Positions 35,964 through 44,166 of a stretch of 64,000 nt of DNA are shown piece by piece. The stretch covers positions 1-64,000 of the forward strand of contig JAVXVG010000020.1 in the NCBI GenBank assembly GCA_032229975.1. Direction: 5' to 3'. Within the stretch, counting starts at the first letter, position 1, and each line of letters begins with the position of its first letter. Origin of the DNA: JAIVGV01 sp032229975 (lineage in GTDB: Bacteria > Acidobacteriota > Blastocatellia > Pyrinomonadales > Pyrinomonadaceae). Both the position numbers and the translations under genes were made by a program. Below the pieces are notes generated by a model. That model made no database searches and had not been told where the DNA came from. It saw nothing but the letters and a program-made list of their open reading frames with translations.

Positions 35964-37850
35964 ATGAACAAGATTATAGAAAGTTATAGACGAAAGCTCG
36001 CCACTGAAGAGGGCCATGTCGTGAAGCACGGCGCGCGTTTGCGCGTCGCTCTGTGTTACCCGAACGTCTATGCGGTCGGGATGGCGAATCTCGGCTTCCA
36101 TTCCGTTTACGAACTCTTCAACAACACGCCGGAAGTTTCATGCGAGCGCGTCTTCCTGCCAGAAGACGCGGAGATGCGCGAGTATGAACGCACGCGCACG
36201 CCCCTCATCTCCTACGAGACGCAGACGCCCGTGCGCGATTTCGACGTGGTGGCCTTCTCGATCTCGTTTGAGACCGACTATTACCACATGGCGCGAATGC
36301 TCAGACTCGCGGGCGTGCCCCTGTGGTCGAGAGAGAGAACGCATCACGATCCGCTCATCGTCATGGGCGGCGCAGCGTCGTTCCTTAATCCCGAACCCAT
36401 CGCGGACTTCACGGACGTGATCGGCGTCGGCGAGGGCGAGGTTTTAGTGCCGCAACTCCTCGACGCGATCTTTGAGAACGAAGGCACAAAGGATGATCTA
36501 CTCGTCGCGCTCGCGCGCAAGGGTCGCGGCTTCTACGTGCCATCGCTCTACGAAGTGACCTACAACGCGGACGGCACGGTCGAGCCTTACGTGCCGAAAG
36601 TTAACGGCATCCCAACGCGCGTCGGGCGTGCGCTCTCGGCAGAGAACCCGAAGGAAGGAACTTTGAAGCGCGCAATCAGGCGCGGCGACACAGAGATCGC
36701 CGAACAGCTTCGCGCGCAAAACGTGTTCGCGCCCTCGACCGTCATCTGGGCTCCGACCGCCGAGATGGGCGAACGCTTCCTCATCGAAATTTCGCGCGGC
36801 TGCTCGCAAGGGTGTCGCTTCTGCTGGGCGGGCTATAACTACTGGCCCCCACGCGTCGTGCCCGCGCGCGACATTCTCGCGAAGGCGAAAGCGTGGCGCG
36901 CGAAGACCGACAAGATCGGTCTCGTCTCGACAGCCGTCTGCGATCATCCGGAGATCAGCGAGATACTGAGCGGCTTGCGCGCGATGGGCTATCGCATCTC
37001 TGTCTCATCCCTGCGCCTCGATCAGATCGAGGATGAACTGTTGGACGCGCTCGTGGAATCGCGCGATCAGCAGATCGCCGTCGCGCCTGAAACCGGATCG
37101 GACAGATTACGCAAAGTCATCAACAAGAATTTAACGAACGACGAGATCGTGGACATCTGCGGCGCGGTCTTCGACCGTGGGATGTTGACGATCAAGCTCT
37201 ACCTCATGGTGGGCTTGCCGACCGAAACCGATGAAGACCTCGAAGAGATGGTCACACTCGTCGAGCGCATCAAAGACAGGATGCTCGAAGCGGGCAGGCG
37301 TTTCGGTCACGCCGGAAAGATCATTCCGGCCCTCAACGGCTTCGTGCCCAAGCCCAACACGCCATTCCAGTGGGAGCCGATCTGTGAAGAGAAAGAATTG
37401 AAGAGGCGTCTCAAGTGGGTCTCGAAACAGCTCGCGCGCATTCCGAACGTTGAAGTGCGTTCGATGTCCGCGCGCATCGCGCACGAGCAGGCCCTCTTCT
37501 CTTCGGGCGATAGAAGCATCGCGCGCATCATCGATGCGATGACGCGAACGAGCGGCGACTTGAACGCCGCGCTGCGCGAGACCGGCATCGATCCGGCCCA
37601 TCACACTTCGCGCGCGCGCGACTACGCGGAGTTTCTGCCGTGGGAGATCGTCGATGCGGGCGTCGGTCGCGTTTTTCTCAGACAGGAGCACGAGCGCGCG
37701 CAGATTGCCAAATCGACCGCGCCCTGTCCTTCGGTCAGCCAGTGCACGCGCTGCGGCGTCTGCCCGACGACGTGGCTCGCCTCAGCCGCGCCCGCGCTCG
37801 TCCAACTACAATCGTCGCTCGGCGCGAAGGTCATCGTCGCGAGCGCGTAA
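35964..37850 (+). CDS. B12-binding-domain radical SAM protein (TIGR03960-type)
   Basis: A 628-residue protein. An N-terminal Rossmann-like B12-binding-type domain (residues about 25-175) lacks an obvious DxHxxG. The radical SAM domain carries C-x3-C-x2-C as C280, C284 and C287 (GCSQGCRFCW), with GLP(T) at VGLPTETDED for SAM binding. A C-terminal segment holds four extra cysteines (CPSVSQCTRCGVC), which may bind a second metal site. The family TIGR03960 has no settled function; its members usually sit near translation or cell-wall genes. Here it follows rpoD after 125 bases. Its usual partner family (TIGR03936) is not in the window. Confidence 0.88.
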   Translation: MNKIIESYRRKLATEEGHVVKHGARLRVALCYPNVYAVGMANLGFHSVYELFNNTPEVSCERVFLPEDAEMREYERTRTPLISYETQTPVRDFDVVAFSISFETDYYHMARMLRLAGVPLWSRERTHHDPLIVMGGAASFLNPEPIADFTDVIGVGEGEVLVPQLLDAIFENEGTKDDLLVALARKGRGFYVPSLYEVTYNADGTVEPYVPKVNGIPTRVGRALSAENPKEGTLKRAIRRGDTEIAEQLRAQNVFAPSTVIWAPTAEMGERFLIEISRGCSQGCRFCWAGYNYWPPRVVPARDILAKAKAWRAKTDKIGLVSTAVCDHPEISEILSGLRAMGYRISVSSLRLDQIEDELLDALVESRDQQIAVAPETGSDRLRKVINKNLTNDEIVDICGAVFDRGMLTIKLYLMVGLPTETDEDLEEMVTLVERIKDRMLEAGRRFGHAGKIIPALNGFVPKPNTPFQWEPICEEKELKRRLKWVSKQLARIPNVEVRSMSARIAHEQALFSSGDRSIARIIDAMTRTSGDLNAALRETGIDPAHHTSRARDYAEFLPWEIVDAGVGRVFLRQEHERAQIAKSTAPCPSVSQCTRCGVCPTTWLASAAPALVQLQSSLGAKVIVASA

Positions 37851-37915
37851 AAAAAGTTTCAGTCGGTCAATTTTCGGCTGGCAACATTTCTACCCATCAC
37901 TTCACGCGAAGATCA

Positions 37916-37950
37916 AAAGCGCGCGATCCAAGAAACGGATCGCGCGCTTT
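37916..37950. terminator. bidirectional terminator between convergent genes
   Basis: Perfect 14-bp inverted repeat, 37916-37929 with 37937-37950, with a 7-nt loop. On the minus strand the stem is followed by TTTTGATCTT and on the plus strand by CGTCTT. It serves the radical SAM gene and the aroB operon. Confidence 0.85.
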
Positions 37951-37973
37951 CGTCTTCCAGACTCTCGCGTCGC

Positions 37974-38375
37974 TTAACGACTTCCGTTGACGCTGCTCGA
38001 ACTTTTTACTGTCTTGTCGAAGCGATAACGATACTCGGTGACGGCGAGCGGGATCGCGCGCGTGTACTGCACCCGCGCCTCGATGTGACTATCGTTGATC
38101 ATCGACGTAATGACGGCGTCCGCAGGCACGTCGTATTCGGCGAGAGACTTCTTCAACTGCTGCTCGACCCACGCCGCATTCTTGTCCGTGTAGGCCGCGT
38201 TGTTGACCGTGTCCTGCATGAATGTTTGGAACGACTCTGCACGATAGACGACCGGCACGATCTGGTAGCCGACGTAAGCTGCGACGGAGATGATCACCAT
38301 CACGATCAGGAAATTGAGCCGCGCCCCGCCACGCTCGCCATCCGATCCAGAACGTCTTCCGCACAAGACTCTCAT
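37974..38375 (-). CDS. small single-pass membrane protein of unknown function
   Basis: A 133-residue protein from ATG 38375 (a TTG two codons upstream is less likely). A basic, Gly/Arg-rich N-terminus is followed by one transmembrane helix (LNFLIVMVIISVAAYVGYQIV) and an exported domain of about 95 residues. The layout resembles small pilus-assembly or DUF4845-like proteins, but the match is too weak to name. Last gene of the minus-strand run M3-like protein, aroB, this gene; it lies 30 bases after aroB. Confidence 0.68.
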   Translation of the reverse strand: MRVLCGRRSGSDGERGGARLNFLIVMVIISVAAYVGYQIVPVVYRAESFQTFMQDTVNNAAYTDKNAAWVEQQLKKSLAEYDVPADAVITSMINDSHIEARVQYTRAIPLAVTEYRYRFDKTVKSSSSVNGSR

Positions 38376-38405
38376 CTTCAACTCTTCAACCTTCGCAACT
38401 GAGAT

Positions 38406-39575
38406 TCACGCCGGCCTAACTCCGGCCCGAATCGATTCGCGCAGCACGCGCTCACCAATCTCTCCTCCGCCCACAATGCGCGCCCGCCCGATGCGTTCGA
38501 GCAGCACCCACTGTACCTCGCCGCCCGTCGATTTCTTGTCGGTGATGGTGGCCCTCAAAATCTCTTCAACGTCGAGATCGTCCGCGCGAGGCAGCCGCCC
38601 GACGAGCGCGACGGCGCGCCGCAGAGATTCTATCCCCGAAGCATCGAGCAAGCCTAGTCTTTTTGAGATTTCGGCGGCGACCAGCATCCCGTGCCCCACC
38701 GCCTCGCCGTGCCGGAAGCGACGATAACCCGTGACGACTTCCAATGCGTGCCCGACCGTATGACCGAAGTTCAACACGCGCCGCGACAAAGGGCCCACGT
38801 GCCCGATCGTCTCCCGCTCATCAGCCGCCACCACCTTCGCCTTGAACGCACACTGCCGCGCGATCAGATCGGCGAGGGCGTCATCATCGTCGTCTCGTTC
38901 AAACTCATTCTGATCGGTCGCACTCTCATTCTCGCGCAACCGCGCGAGGAAGTCGCACGTGAGCTTGAATAGTTTCGCGTCGCCGACCGCGCCCTGCTTG
39001 ATCGCCTCGCACCAACCGGCGGCCATCTCACGCGGCGGCAGCGTGCGCAGCGTCTCCGTGTCGATGACGACGCACGCGGGCCGGTGAAACGCGCCGACGA
39101 GGTTCTTGCCCGCGCGTGTGTTCACGCCGGTCTTACCGCCGACCGACGCATCAACTTGCGCGAGCAATGTCGTCGGCACTTGAATGAAGGCCACCCCGCG
39201 CAGGTGCACCGCCGCCGCGAAACCCGCCATGTCGCCGACCACGCCGCCGCCGAGCGCAACGACCGCGTCCGTGCGCTCCAACTTTTGCGCGACGAAAAAA
39301 TCGAGCGCGCGCTCCACCGTCCGCAGAGTCTTCTTGCGCTCGCCGCCGTCCACGACAAACTGCGCGACCTCGTAGCCCTCCGCGCGCAGAGACTCAACAG
39401 CACGCGCGCCGTAGATCGGAAACACGCGCCCGTCCGAGACGATGATGATGCGACGCGCACGCGCGTGCAGAGACGCGCGCGCCGCCTCGCCGAGTCGCGC
39501 GAGCGCGCCCGCGCCGATCACGATCTCGTAGCCGCCTCTGCTTCCCGCGCGCACGCGCACACGCCGCTCCATCAT
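38406..39575 (-). CDS. aroB: 3-dehydroquinate synthase
   Basis: A 389-residue protein. The start was set at ATG 39575, with GGAG about 12 bases upstream; the open frame upstream lies inside the neighbouring gene and is not AroB-like. NAD-binding and metal motifs are GGGVVGDMAGFAAA, VPTTLLAQVDASVGGKTGVN, the metal-binding E in EAIKQGAV, and the H residues in NFGHTVGHALE and RHGEAVGHGM. It makes 3-dehydroquinate in the shikimate pathway. A short insert rich in Asp/Glu (ENESATDQNEFERDDDDD) sits at about residues 210-228. It begins 33 bases after the M3-like gene, and translation may be coupled. Confidence 0.95.
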   Translation of the reverse strand: MMERRVRVRAGSRGGYEIVIGAGALARLGEAARASLHARARRIIIVSDGRVFPIYGARAVESLRAEGYEVAQFVVDGGERKKTLRTVERALDFFVAQKLERTDAVVALGGGVVGDMAGFAAAVHLRGVAFIQVPTTLLAQVDASVGGKTGVNTRAGKNLVGAFHRPACVVIDTETLRTLPPREMAAGWCEAIKQGAVGDAKLFKLTCDFLARLRENESATDQNEFERDDDDDALADLIARQCAFKAKVVAADERETIGHVGPLSRRVLNFGHTVGHALEVVTGYRRFRHGEAVGHGMLVAAEISKRLGLLDASGIESLRRAVALVGRLPRADDLDVEEILRATITDKKSTGGEVQWVLLERIGRARIVGGGEIGERVLRESIRAGVRPA

Positions 39576-39607
39576 TTTTCTTTCGCTCCGAACTCGATGC
39601 TCAAGGC

Positions 39608-41128
39608 TCAGATGACAGCAGCCGCGTTGAGCGATGCAGCGAGTAGTTCCGCGTCGGGCGCGAGCGAGCAGGCGAGCCGCGCGAGTTCTTCGACTGCGTA
39701 ACGCGAGCCGGTGTTCCACAGATCAATCAACTCTCCGCCCGCCGCGCGACTCGACCACCAGCGCGAGCCGTGACGCCCGCGCAAGTGTTCGAGCATCGAC
39801 GCGGCGAAGAGTCGGGCGCGCAAGTGTTCACCCGCGCTTGCGCCGTCGCCGCGAAGTAGATCGAAGAGGCAGAGGCCACTCGACTGTCGAAAGCCCGTCG
39901 CCTCTCGACGCCGCCCGGCGCAGACTTCCGCAAGACTCTCAGAGCGCGGATCGTCCACCGTCAACAACTCGAACTCGTCGCGCGCGAGCGCACACGAGCG
40001 ACGAGTGTCGTGCAACTCCACGAGCGCACAGTGACGCGCGATCTCTTCAGCCTCGGACGCACGTACGCCGCGTGCCTCCGCGAGCCATGCGCGATCAGAG
40101 AAGAGTGCGCGGAACAGTAAGCCGAAGCCGGCTCGCGTCGCACGGTCGGGCGCGTGAATAAATTCTGGATGACGCGCCGCGAGATCGCTCGAAGTCCATG
40201 CGTGTTGCTCGGCGCGTGCGGCTTCATAAAAAAAGTTTAGATAGAAGTCCGCGCCCGCGCGCGCGTGAAAGACGAGACGCACATCTGCGGGCGGGCGCAC
40301 GCCGAAGCAATGCGCGTTGCCGACTTCGTCGCGCGCGGACTCTTCGACCCGGAGATTCGCCCGACGTTCGACGCGCAAGCCAGCGACGCCGAGCGTTCCC
40401 TCGAAGGTTGCACGCGCGTCTCGTGCGATGAAGAACCGATCAAGCTCTGCGAGACGCGCGAAGAAAAGCTCGTCGGCGTAACTCAGATCGCGCGGTGTGT
40501 TTGGGGAGAGTCGGCGCGCAGACCACGCTGCGAGGCGCGACTCGTAAACCGGCGCGGTGCGCGCGAGCAAGACTTCGGCGTCGGCGATGAGCTTCGTGTA
40601 ATTCGTGTGCGTCGCCTGCGCGAAAAGTTCGCCGTAGGTCTCAAAGCCGAGTTCGCGCGCGGCGTCGCGCAAGGCCTCTAAACGCGTGGCCCGCAGATCG
40701 TCGCAGGCCATGATAGAGTCGAGCCAACGCGCGGCGAGTTCATGCCGCCGCGTCGCGTCGGTCTCTTCGGCGATGCGCGCACGCGCGTCATCAATGCGGA
40801 GACGTTCCCCATCCCAAACGATGGAGGATGCCGATTCGCAATGCGACAACTCAGTCGCCGCTTCGCGTGCGCGCCCGTCCGCATAAGAAAGTTGCGCCGT
40901 GCTGAGGAGTGCGTCCAGACCGGCCCGCTCTGTCTCAAACTGCGCGTGTGTCTCTTCGCGTGTGCGTTCAAGCCATGCGATTGATTCACGCGAGCAGAGA
41001 TCACTGTAGCGTTCGCGCGCGGGTTCGAGTCGCACGTCGGGCGTCGCTCCGGTGTAAAAATCGTAGAGCGCGACCTCTCGCGCGGTGTTGTAAGCCGCGA
41101 ACTCGCGTCGGTAATGGCCCGTCTCCAT
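39608..41128 (-). CDS. M3-peptidase-like protein lacking the zinc-binding HExxH motif
   Basis: A 506-residue helical protein. The segment DVRLVFHARAGADFYLNFF followed by YEAARAEQHAW aligns by pattern with oligopeptidase sequences of the type FHEAGHAEH. Here the HEAGH positions read Y301-E-A-A-R305, so both zinc-binding histidines are gone. The C-terminal phrase ELIDLWNTGSRYAVEELAR is also typical of M3-like peptidases. The fold is therefore probably conserved and the protein catalytically inactive. It could act as a scaffold, chaperone or peptide-binding protein. It is the first gene of a run with aroB, 33 bases away. No signal peptide is seen. Confidence 0.75.
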   Translation of the reverse strand: METGHYRREFAAYNTAREVALYDFYTGATPDVRLEPARERYSDLCSRESIAWLERTREETHAQFETERAGLDALLSTAQLSYADGRAREAATELSHCESASSIVWDGERLRIDDARARIAEETDATRRHELAARWLDSIMACDDLRATRLEALRDAARELGFETYGELFAQATHTNYTKLIADAEVLLARTAPVYESRLAAWSARRLSPNTPRDLSYADELFFARLAELDRFFIARDARATFEGTLGVAGLRVERRANLRVEESARDEVGNAHCFGVRPPADVRLVFHARAGADFYLNFFYEAARAEQHAWTSSDLAARHPEFIHAPDRATRAGFGLLFRALFSDRAWLAEARGVRASEAEEIARHCALVELHDTRRSCALARDEFELLTVDDPRSESLAEVCAGRRREATGFRQSSGLCLFDLLRGDGASAGEHLRARLFAASMLEHLRGRHGSRWWSSRAAGGELIDLWNTGSRYAVEELARLACSLAPDAELLAASLNAAAVI

Positions 41129-41193
41129 GCGTGTGTCGCGCGTGGATGATCGCGCGCTTTTAACTGTCTAAGAGGATCGGTTAAGCGACGCGG

Positions 41194-41202
41194 ATTGTAG
41201 CA
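41194..41202 (-). promoter_or_regulatory. possible extended -10 promoter of the M3-like-aroB operon
   Basis: On the minus strand the sequence TGCTACAAT (complement of 41194-41202) matches TGn-TATAAT with one change. Its expected start near 41187 lies about 59 bases before ATG 41128. No clear -35 is visible. Confidence 0.4.
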
Positions 41203-41290
41203 CGACGAAGGAGGCGGCTGGCTTTTGGAGTTGGTCGAAGAGGGATCGCGGCATCAGGTCTTTGAGGAATGGCCGGAGCGAGGTTCGGGC

Positions 41291-41404
41291 AAATAAAGAA
41301 CCGGCGCAGCAAACTTGGGGAATGCCGCGCCGGTTCCAATTTGTGGTCACTGTCCTCACCCCAGCAACCACTGAGACGGAGGATCCACCAACCGTCTCTC
41401 TTGC
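41291..41404 (-). ncRNA. candidate small structured RNA (about 114 nt)
   Basis: The 460-base spacer between glmM and the M3-like gene holds no convincing coding frame but a coherent minus-strand transcription unit. The promoter is TTGCAT (complement of 41434-41439), 18 bp, TATATT (complement of 41410-41415). Three hairpins follow: a 7-bp stem 41373-41379 with 41392-41398, a 5-bp stem 41343-41347 with 41367-41371, and a 10-bp stem 41298-41307 with 41327-41336. The last is followed by a TTTATTT tail, as for an intrinsic terminator. I recognise no known RNA family. It could instead be the terminator region of a longer transcript. Confidence 0.55.
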
Positions 41405-41409
41405 CCCAC

Positions 41410-41439
41410 AATATACATCGCAACGGTCATGCCATGCAA
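41410..41439 (-). promoter_or_regulatory. sigma70-like promoter of the candidate small RNA at 41291-41404
   Basis: On the minus strand, TTGCAT (41434-41439) and TATATT (41410-41415) with an 18-bp spacer. The predicted transcription start is about 41403-41404. Confidence 0.5.
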
Positions 41440-41591
41440 GTGATCTCAAAAAAATTTTGCCGATCTCACTAACTTTTATTCGGCTTTTAGCAGATTCGCA
41501 CTCGTCGAACCTTCACCGCCGCGACTCTCGATGCGGTCGCTTCGTGTAAGAGTTACACCAGCAATCGCGTAAAGTTTTCACCGGCCAGTGC

Positions 41592-42980
41592 TCAGCCCGC
41601 GCCGAGTGCGCGCTCGATGACGGAGGCGAGGTCGGCGGCGAGTCGTTCGATTTTTTCCTGCTCGCGTCCCTCGATCATGATGCGCGCCAGCGATTCCGTT
41701 CCCGAATAGCGCAGCAAAAGTCGCCCCTTCCCGGCGAGTGTTGCTTCGACGCGCCGCGACTCCGAAGCGATCTCCGGGACCTCCTCGAAGGGCCGCTTCT
41801 CACGCACGCGGACGTTGACGAGCGTCTGCGGATAGCGCGTGAAGCCTGCGGTGAGTTGTTCGAGTGATTGCTGAGAATCTTGCATCGCGCGCAGCAGAGA
41901 GAGCGTGGTCATGAGCCCATCGCCCACGAGACTCACGCGCGGAAAAATTATATGACCGGACTGCTCGCCGCCGAGCGACGCGCCCGTGCGCAGCAACTCT
42001 TCGAGCACGTACTTGTCGCCGACGCTCGCACGCACGAGTTCTATCTCTCGCGCGCGCAACGCGAGTTCGAGTCCGAGGTTGCTCATCACAGTCGCGATAA
42101 CTTTGCGACCTTCGAGACGCCCGCGCGCGTCGAGGTATTGGGCTAAGACCCAGAGCGTCGCGTCGCCATCTACACCCGCGCCGCGTGCATCGACGAAGAG
42201 GGCCCGGTCGGCGTCGCCGTCGAACGCCACGCCGAGGTCTGCGTGCGCGTCGAGCACTTGATCACGCAGACGTTCGACGAAGAGCGAGCCGCATTCGCGA
42301 TTGATGTTGCGACCATCGGGCGCATCGTTGATGCTCGTGACCTGCGCGCCGAGACGAGATAAAAGTTCGGGCGCGAAGCGGCACGCCGCGCCGTTGGCGC
42401 AGTCGGCCACAACACGCAGGCCAGCGAGATCGAGATCGCGACCGATCTCTTCAGCAAGGTAATCGAGGTAACGCGTGGCATGTGCGCGCGCAAGTGTGTC
42501 CGCGCCCGCGTCTGCGCTTGAGTCCATCCGTTCTTGTGAGGTCGTGGCGAGCGGAGTGGGTTGAGAGTCGCGCCGCTCATGTATGTCTGCTTCGATGAGT
42601 CGCTCGGTCGCGTCATCGAGCTTGCGACCTGTGGGCGAGAAGATTTTGATGCCGTTGTCTTCGTATGGATTGTGCGACGCGCTGATGACGACGCCCGCAT
42701 CCGCCGGAAGCGTGCGCGCGAGATAAGCGACGCCCGGCGTCGTGATGACGCCCGCCGACTCGCAGCGCGCGCCGCCCTCGCGCGCGCCCGCGTCGAACGC
42801 CGCTTCGATCCACGCGCCCGACTCGCGCGTGTCGCGCCCCGTGATGATGAAGGGCCTGCGCCCTGTTCCTGCTGAGAGGTGGCGCGCGAGCGAGTGGCCC
42901 GTCGTGCGGACGGTCGCCGCGTCGAGCGGGAAACGGCCCGCCTCAGCGCGCATTCCATCTGTGCCGAAAAGTTTTTCCAT
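41592..42980 (-). CDS. glmM: phosphoglucosamine mutase GlmM
   Basis: A 462-residue protein. The phosphoserine motif is ISASHNPYEDNGIK (catalytic Ser about 102), the Mg-binding loop is AFDGDADR, the sugar loop GGEQSGHIIF, and the phosphate loop RYSGTESLARIMIEG. It converts glucosamine-6-phosphate to glucosamine-1-phosphate for peptidoglycan and lipopolysaccharide precursors. A Ser/Asp-rich insert of about 20 residues (about 135-160) is longer than usual. It is third in cdaA-cdaR-glmM, and in other bacteria the GlmM protein binds and inhibits CdaA. Confidence 0.96.
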   Translation of the reverse strand: MEKLFGTDGMRAEAGRFPLDAATVRTTGHSLARHLSAGTGRRPFIITGRDTRESGAWIEAAFDAGAREGGARCESAGVITTPGVAYLARTLPADAGVVISASHNPYEDNGIKIFSPTGRKLDDATERLIEADIHERRDSQPTPLATTSQERMDSSADAGADTLARAHATRYLDYLAEEIGRDLDLAGLRVVADCANGAACRFAPELLSRLGAQVTSINDAPDGRNINRECGSLFVERLRDQVLDAHADLGVAFDGDADRALFVDARGAGVDGDATLWVLAQYLDARGRLEGRKVIATVMSNLGLELALRAREIELVRASVGDKYVLEELLRTGASLGGEQSGHIIFPRVSLVGDGLMTTLSLLRAMQDSQQSLEQLTAGFTRYPQTLVNVRVREKRPFEEVPEIASESRRVEATLAGKGRLLLRYSGTESLARIMIEGREQEKIERLAADLASVIERALGAG

Positions 42981-42992
42981 GACGAAGCAGTG

Positions 42993-43104
42993 AGCAATCA
43001 GCAGTCAGCAAAACCATAAGATCAAAACTGAACTCATAAGACTAAAACTCTGAATACGTCAACTGTCAGCAAACTATCTGACTGATCGCTGACGGCTGAT
43101 TGCT
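42993..43104. repeat. 7-nt word hairpin between cdaR and glmM
   Basis: AGCAATC/AGCAGTC heptads form arms at 42993-43009 and 43088-43104 (17 bp, one mismatch), with a 78-nt loop of looser repeats. The element separates cdaR from glmM in the operon and sits 13 bases before the glmM ATG. Same word family as 29528 and 46628. Confidence 0.7.
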
Positions 43105-43106
43105 TC

Positions 43107-44081
43107 TCACCTATTGATCGAGAAGTTTGCGGGCTGCGTCGAGAGCAGTTCGAGGTTTGCGTCGGGGCCGGAGGCGAGCGCGAGGCGCGGGTGCGGCGTG
43201 CCGTCTTGAGCGGCATCAAGAACGATTATGAGATCGTCCGCGCGGAGTTTATCGACGACGGAGCGTGCACCGCGCAGTTCGACTGTGACGCGCGCGGGCC
43301 GCGGCGTGCCCGTCGCGCCGTTGGCGAGCCGGACAGCGACGCCTTCGATGCGACGCGTCGAGCGCGTCTCGCCGATGCGGACGAGCACGTCAACGACCGG
43401 GTCGAGCGGAACGACGCGTCGATCCTGTAGATCGACTGCTGTCTGTGCGGCGACGAAGTTCGCGGTCTTGCCATCCAGCAGGATCGTCTCGGTCGGGGCT
43501 TTGTGCAGTTCGTCCATGCGGCTTTCCGGCCCCCTCACGCGCACGCGCGTTGGTCGCGCTTCCGCGCCGAGCAGTTCGTAGCCTTCAGGAAGTTTGCCTT
43601 CGAGTCGCGGCTCGACTTCGATCTCGCGTTCGACGCGCCGCTCTAAACGCAGGGGCAACGTCGCGGGCTCGACGCGTTCGACCGAGATGTCGGCGGAGTC
43701 CGCGCCTTCTGGAAGTTCGAGCGTGACGCTGTCGCGAGAGAGACGCACGAGTCTCTCGCCGGGACTGAAGTTGCTCGCGTCGTAGGTGACGATCACGTCT
43801 TGCGAGCGCAGCGAGTTCAGGGCCTGCTTGCCACCGCGCAACGTCACGTCAACCTCTTCGCGCGGCTCGTTGGCGATCTCCATCTCGGCGGGCAGCACGA
43901 AGTGGAGCGGGACGCGACGCAGGCGCGCGGTCGAGGGCACACGTTGGCCCGTGACGGCCAGCCAGAGCCCGAAGGTGATGGCGAGGGCCAGCAGCTTCAA
44001 GCCCCAGTCAGCGAACAACAGATCGTGCAGCCAACGCCGCACGATCACCGCCGCATCTTTTTCCACGTCGCGAAGCGTCAT
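43107..44081 (-). CDS. cdaR: CdaR-like YbbR-domain membrane protein
   Basis: A 324-residue protein. One transmembrane helix near the N-terminus (LLFADWGLKLLALAITFGLWLAVTG) carries the WGLKLLALAIT motif typical of YbbR proteins. It is followed by three to four YbbR repeats outside the membrane (recurring PxxL-x-x-V, VRVRGPES and VELRG patterns). In Firmicutes CdaR binds CdaA and controls c-di-AMP synthesis. It lies between cdaA and glmM, 85 bases after cdaA. Confidence 0.9.
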   Translation of the reverse strand: MTLRDVEKDAAVIVRRWLHDLLFADWGLKLLALAITFGLWLAVTGQRVPSTARLRRVPLHFVLPAEMEIANEPREEVDVTLRGGKQALNSLRSQDVIVTYDASNFSPGERLVRLSRDSVTLELPEGADSADISVERVEPATLPLRLERRVEREIEVEPRLEGKLPEGYELLGAEARPTRVRVRGPESRMDELHKAPTETILLDGKTANFVAAQTAVDLQDRRVVPLDPVVDVLVRIGETRSTRRIEGVAVRLANGATGTPRPARVTVELRGARSVVDKLRADDLIIVLDAAQDGTPHPRLALASGPDANLELLSTQPANFSINR

Positions 44082-44096
44082 AAGCTAGAGGTCAGA

Positions 44097-44157
44097 GGTT
44101 AGAGGTTAGAGGTTAGTGAAATCAGTCTGGACTGATCTCTAACCTCTAATCTCTAAC
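44097..44157. repeat. 7-nt word hairpin between cdaA and cdaR
   Basis: Tandem GGTTAGA heptads (44097-44103, 44104-44110, 44111-44116) form one arm. 44098-44116 pairs with 44139-44157 (19 bp, one mismatch). An inner 7-bp stem pairs 44121-44127 with 44130-44136. A separate word family from its neighbours. Confidence 0.75.
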
Positions 44158-44166
44158 TTCCGCTTT

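Noticed and set aside
39576..39719. Longer N-terminus for AroB
   Set aside because: The extra 48 codons lie in the coding region of the M3-like gene, are Arg-rich and are not found in AroB; ATG 39575 has GGAG upstream.
41168..41549. Short coding frames on both strands in the glmM to M3-like spacer
   Set aside because: They cross the hairpins of the candidate RNA, have no ribosome binding sites and no family resemblance.
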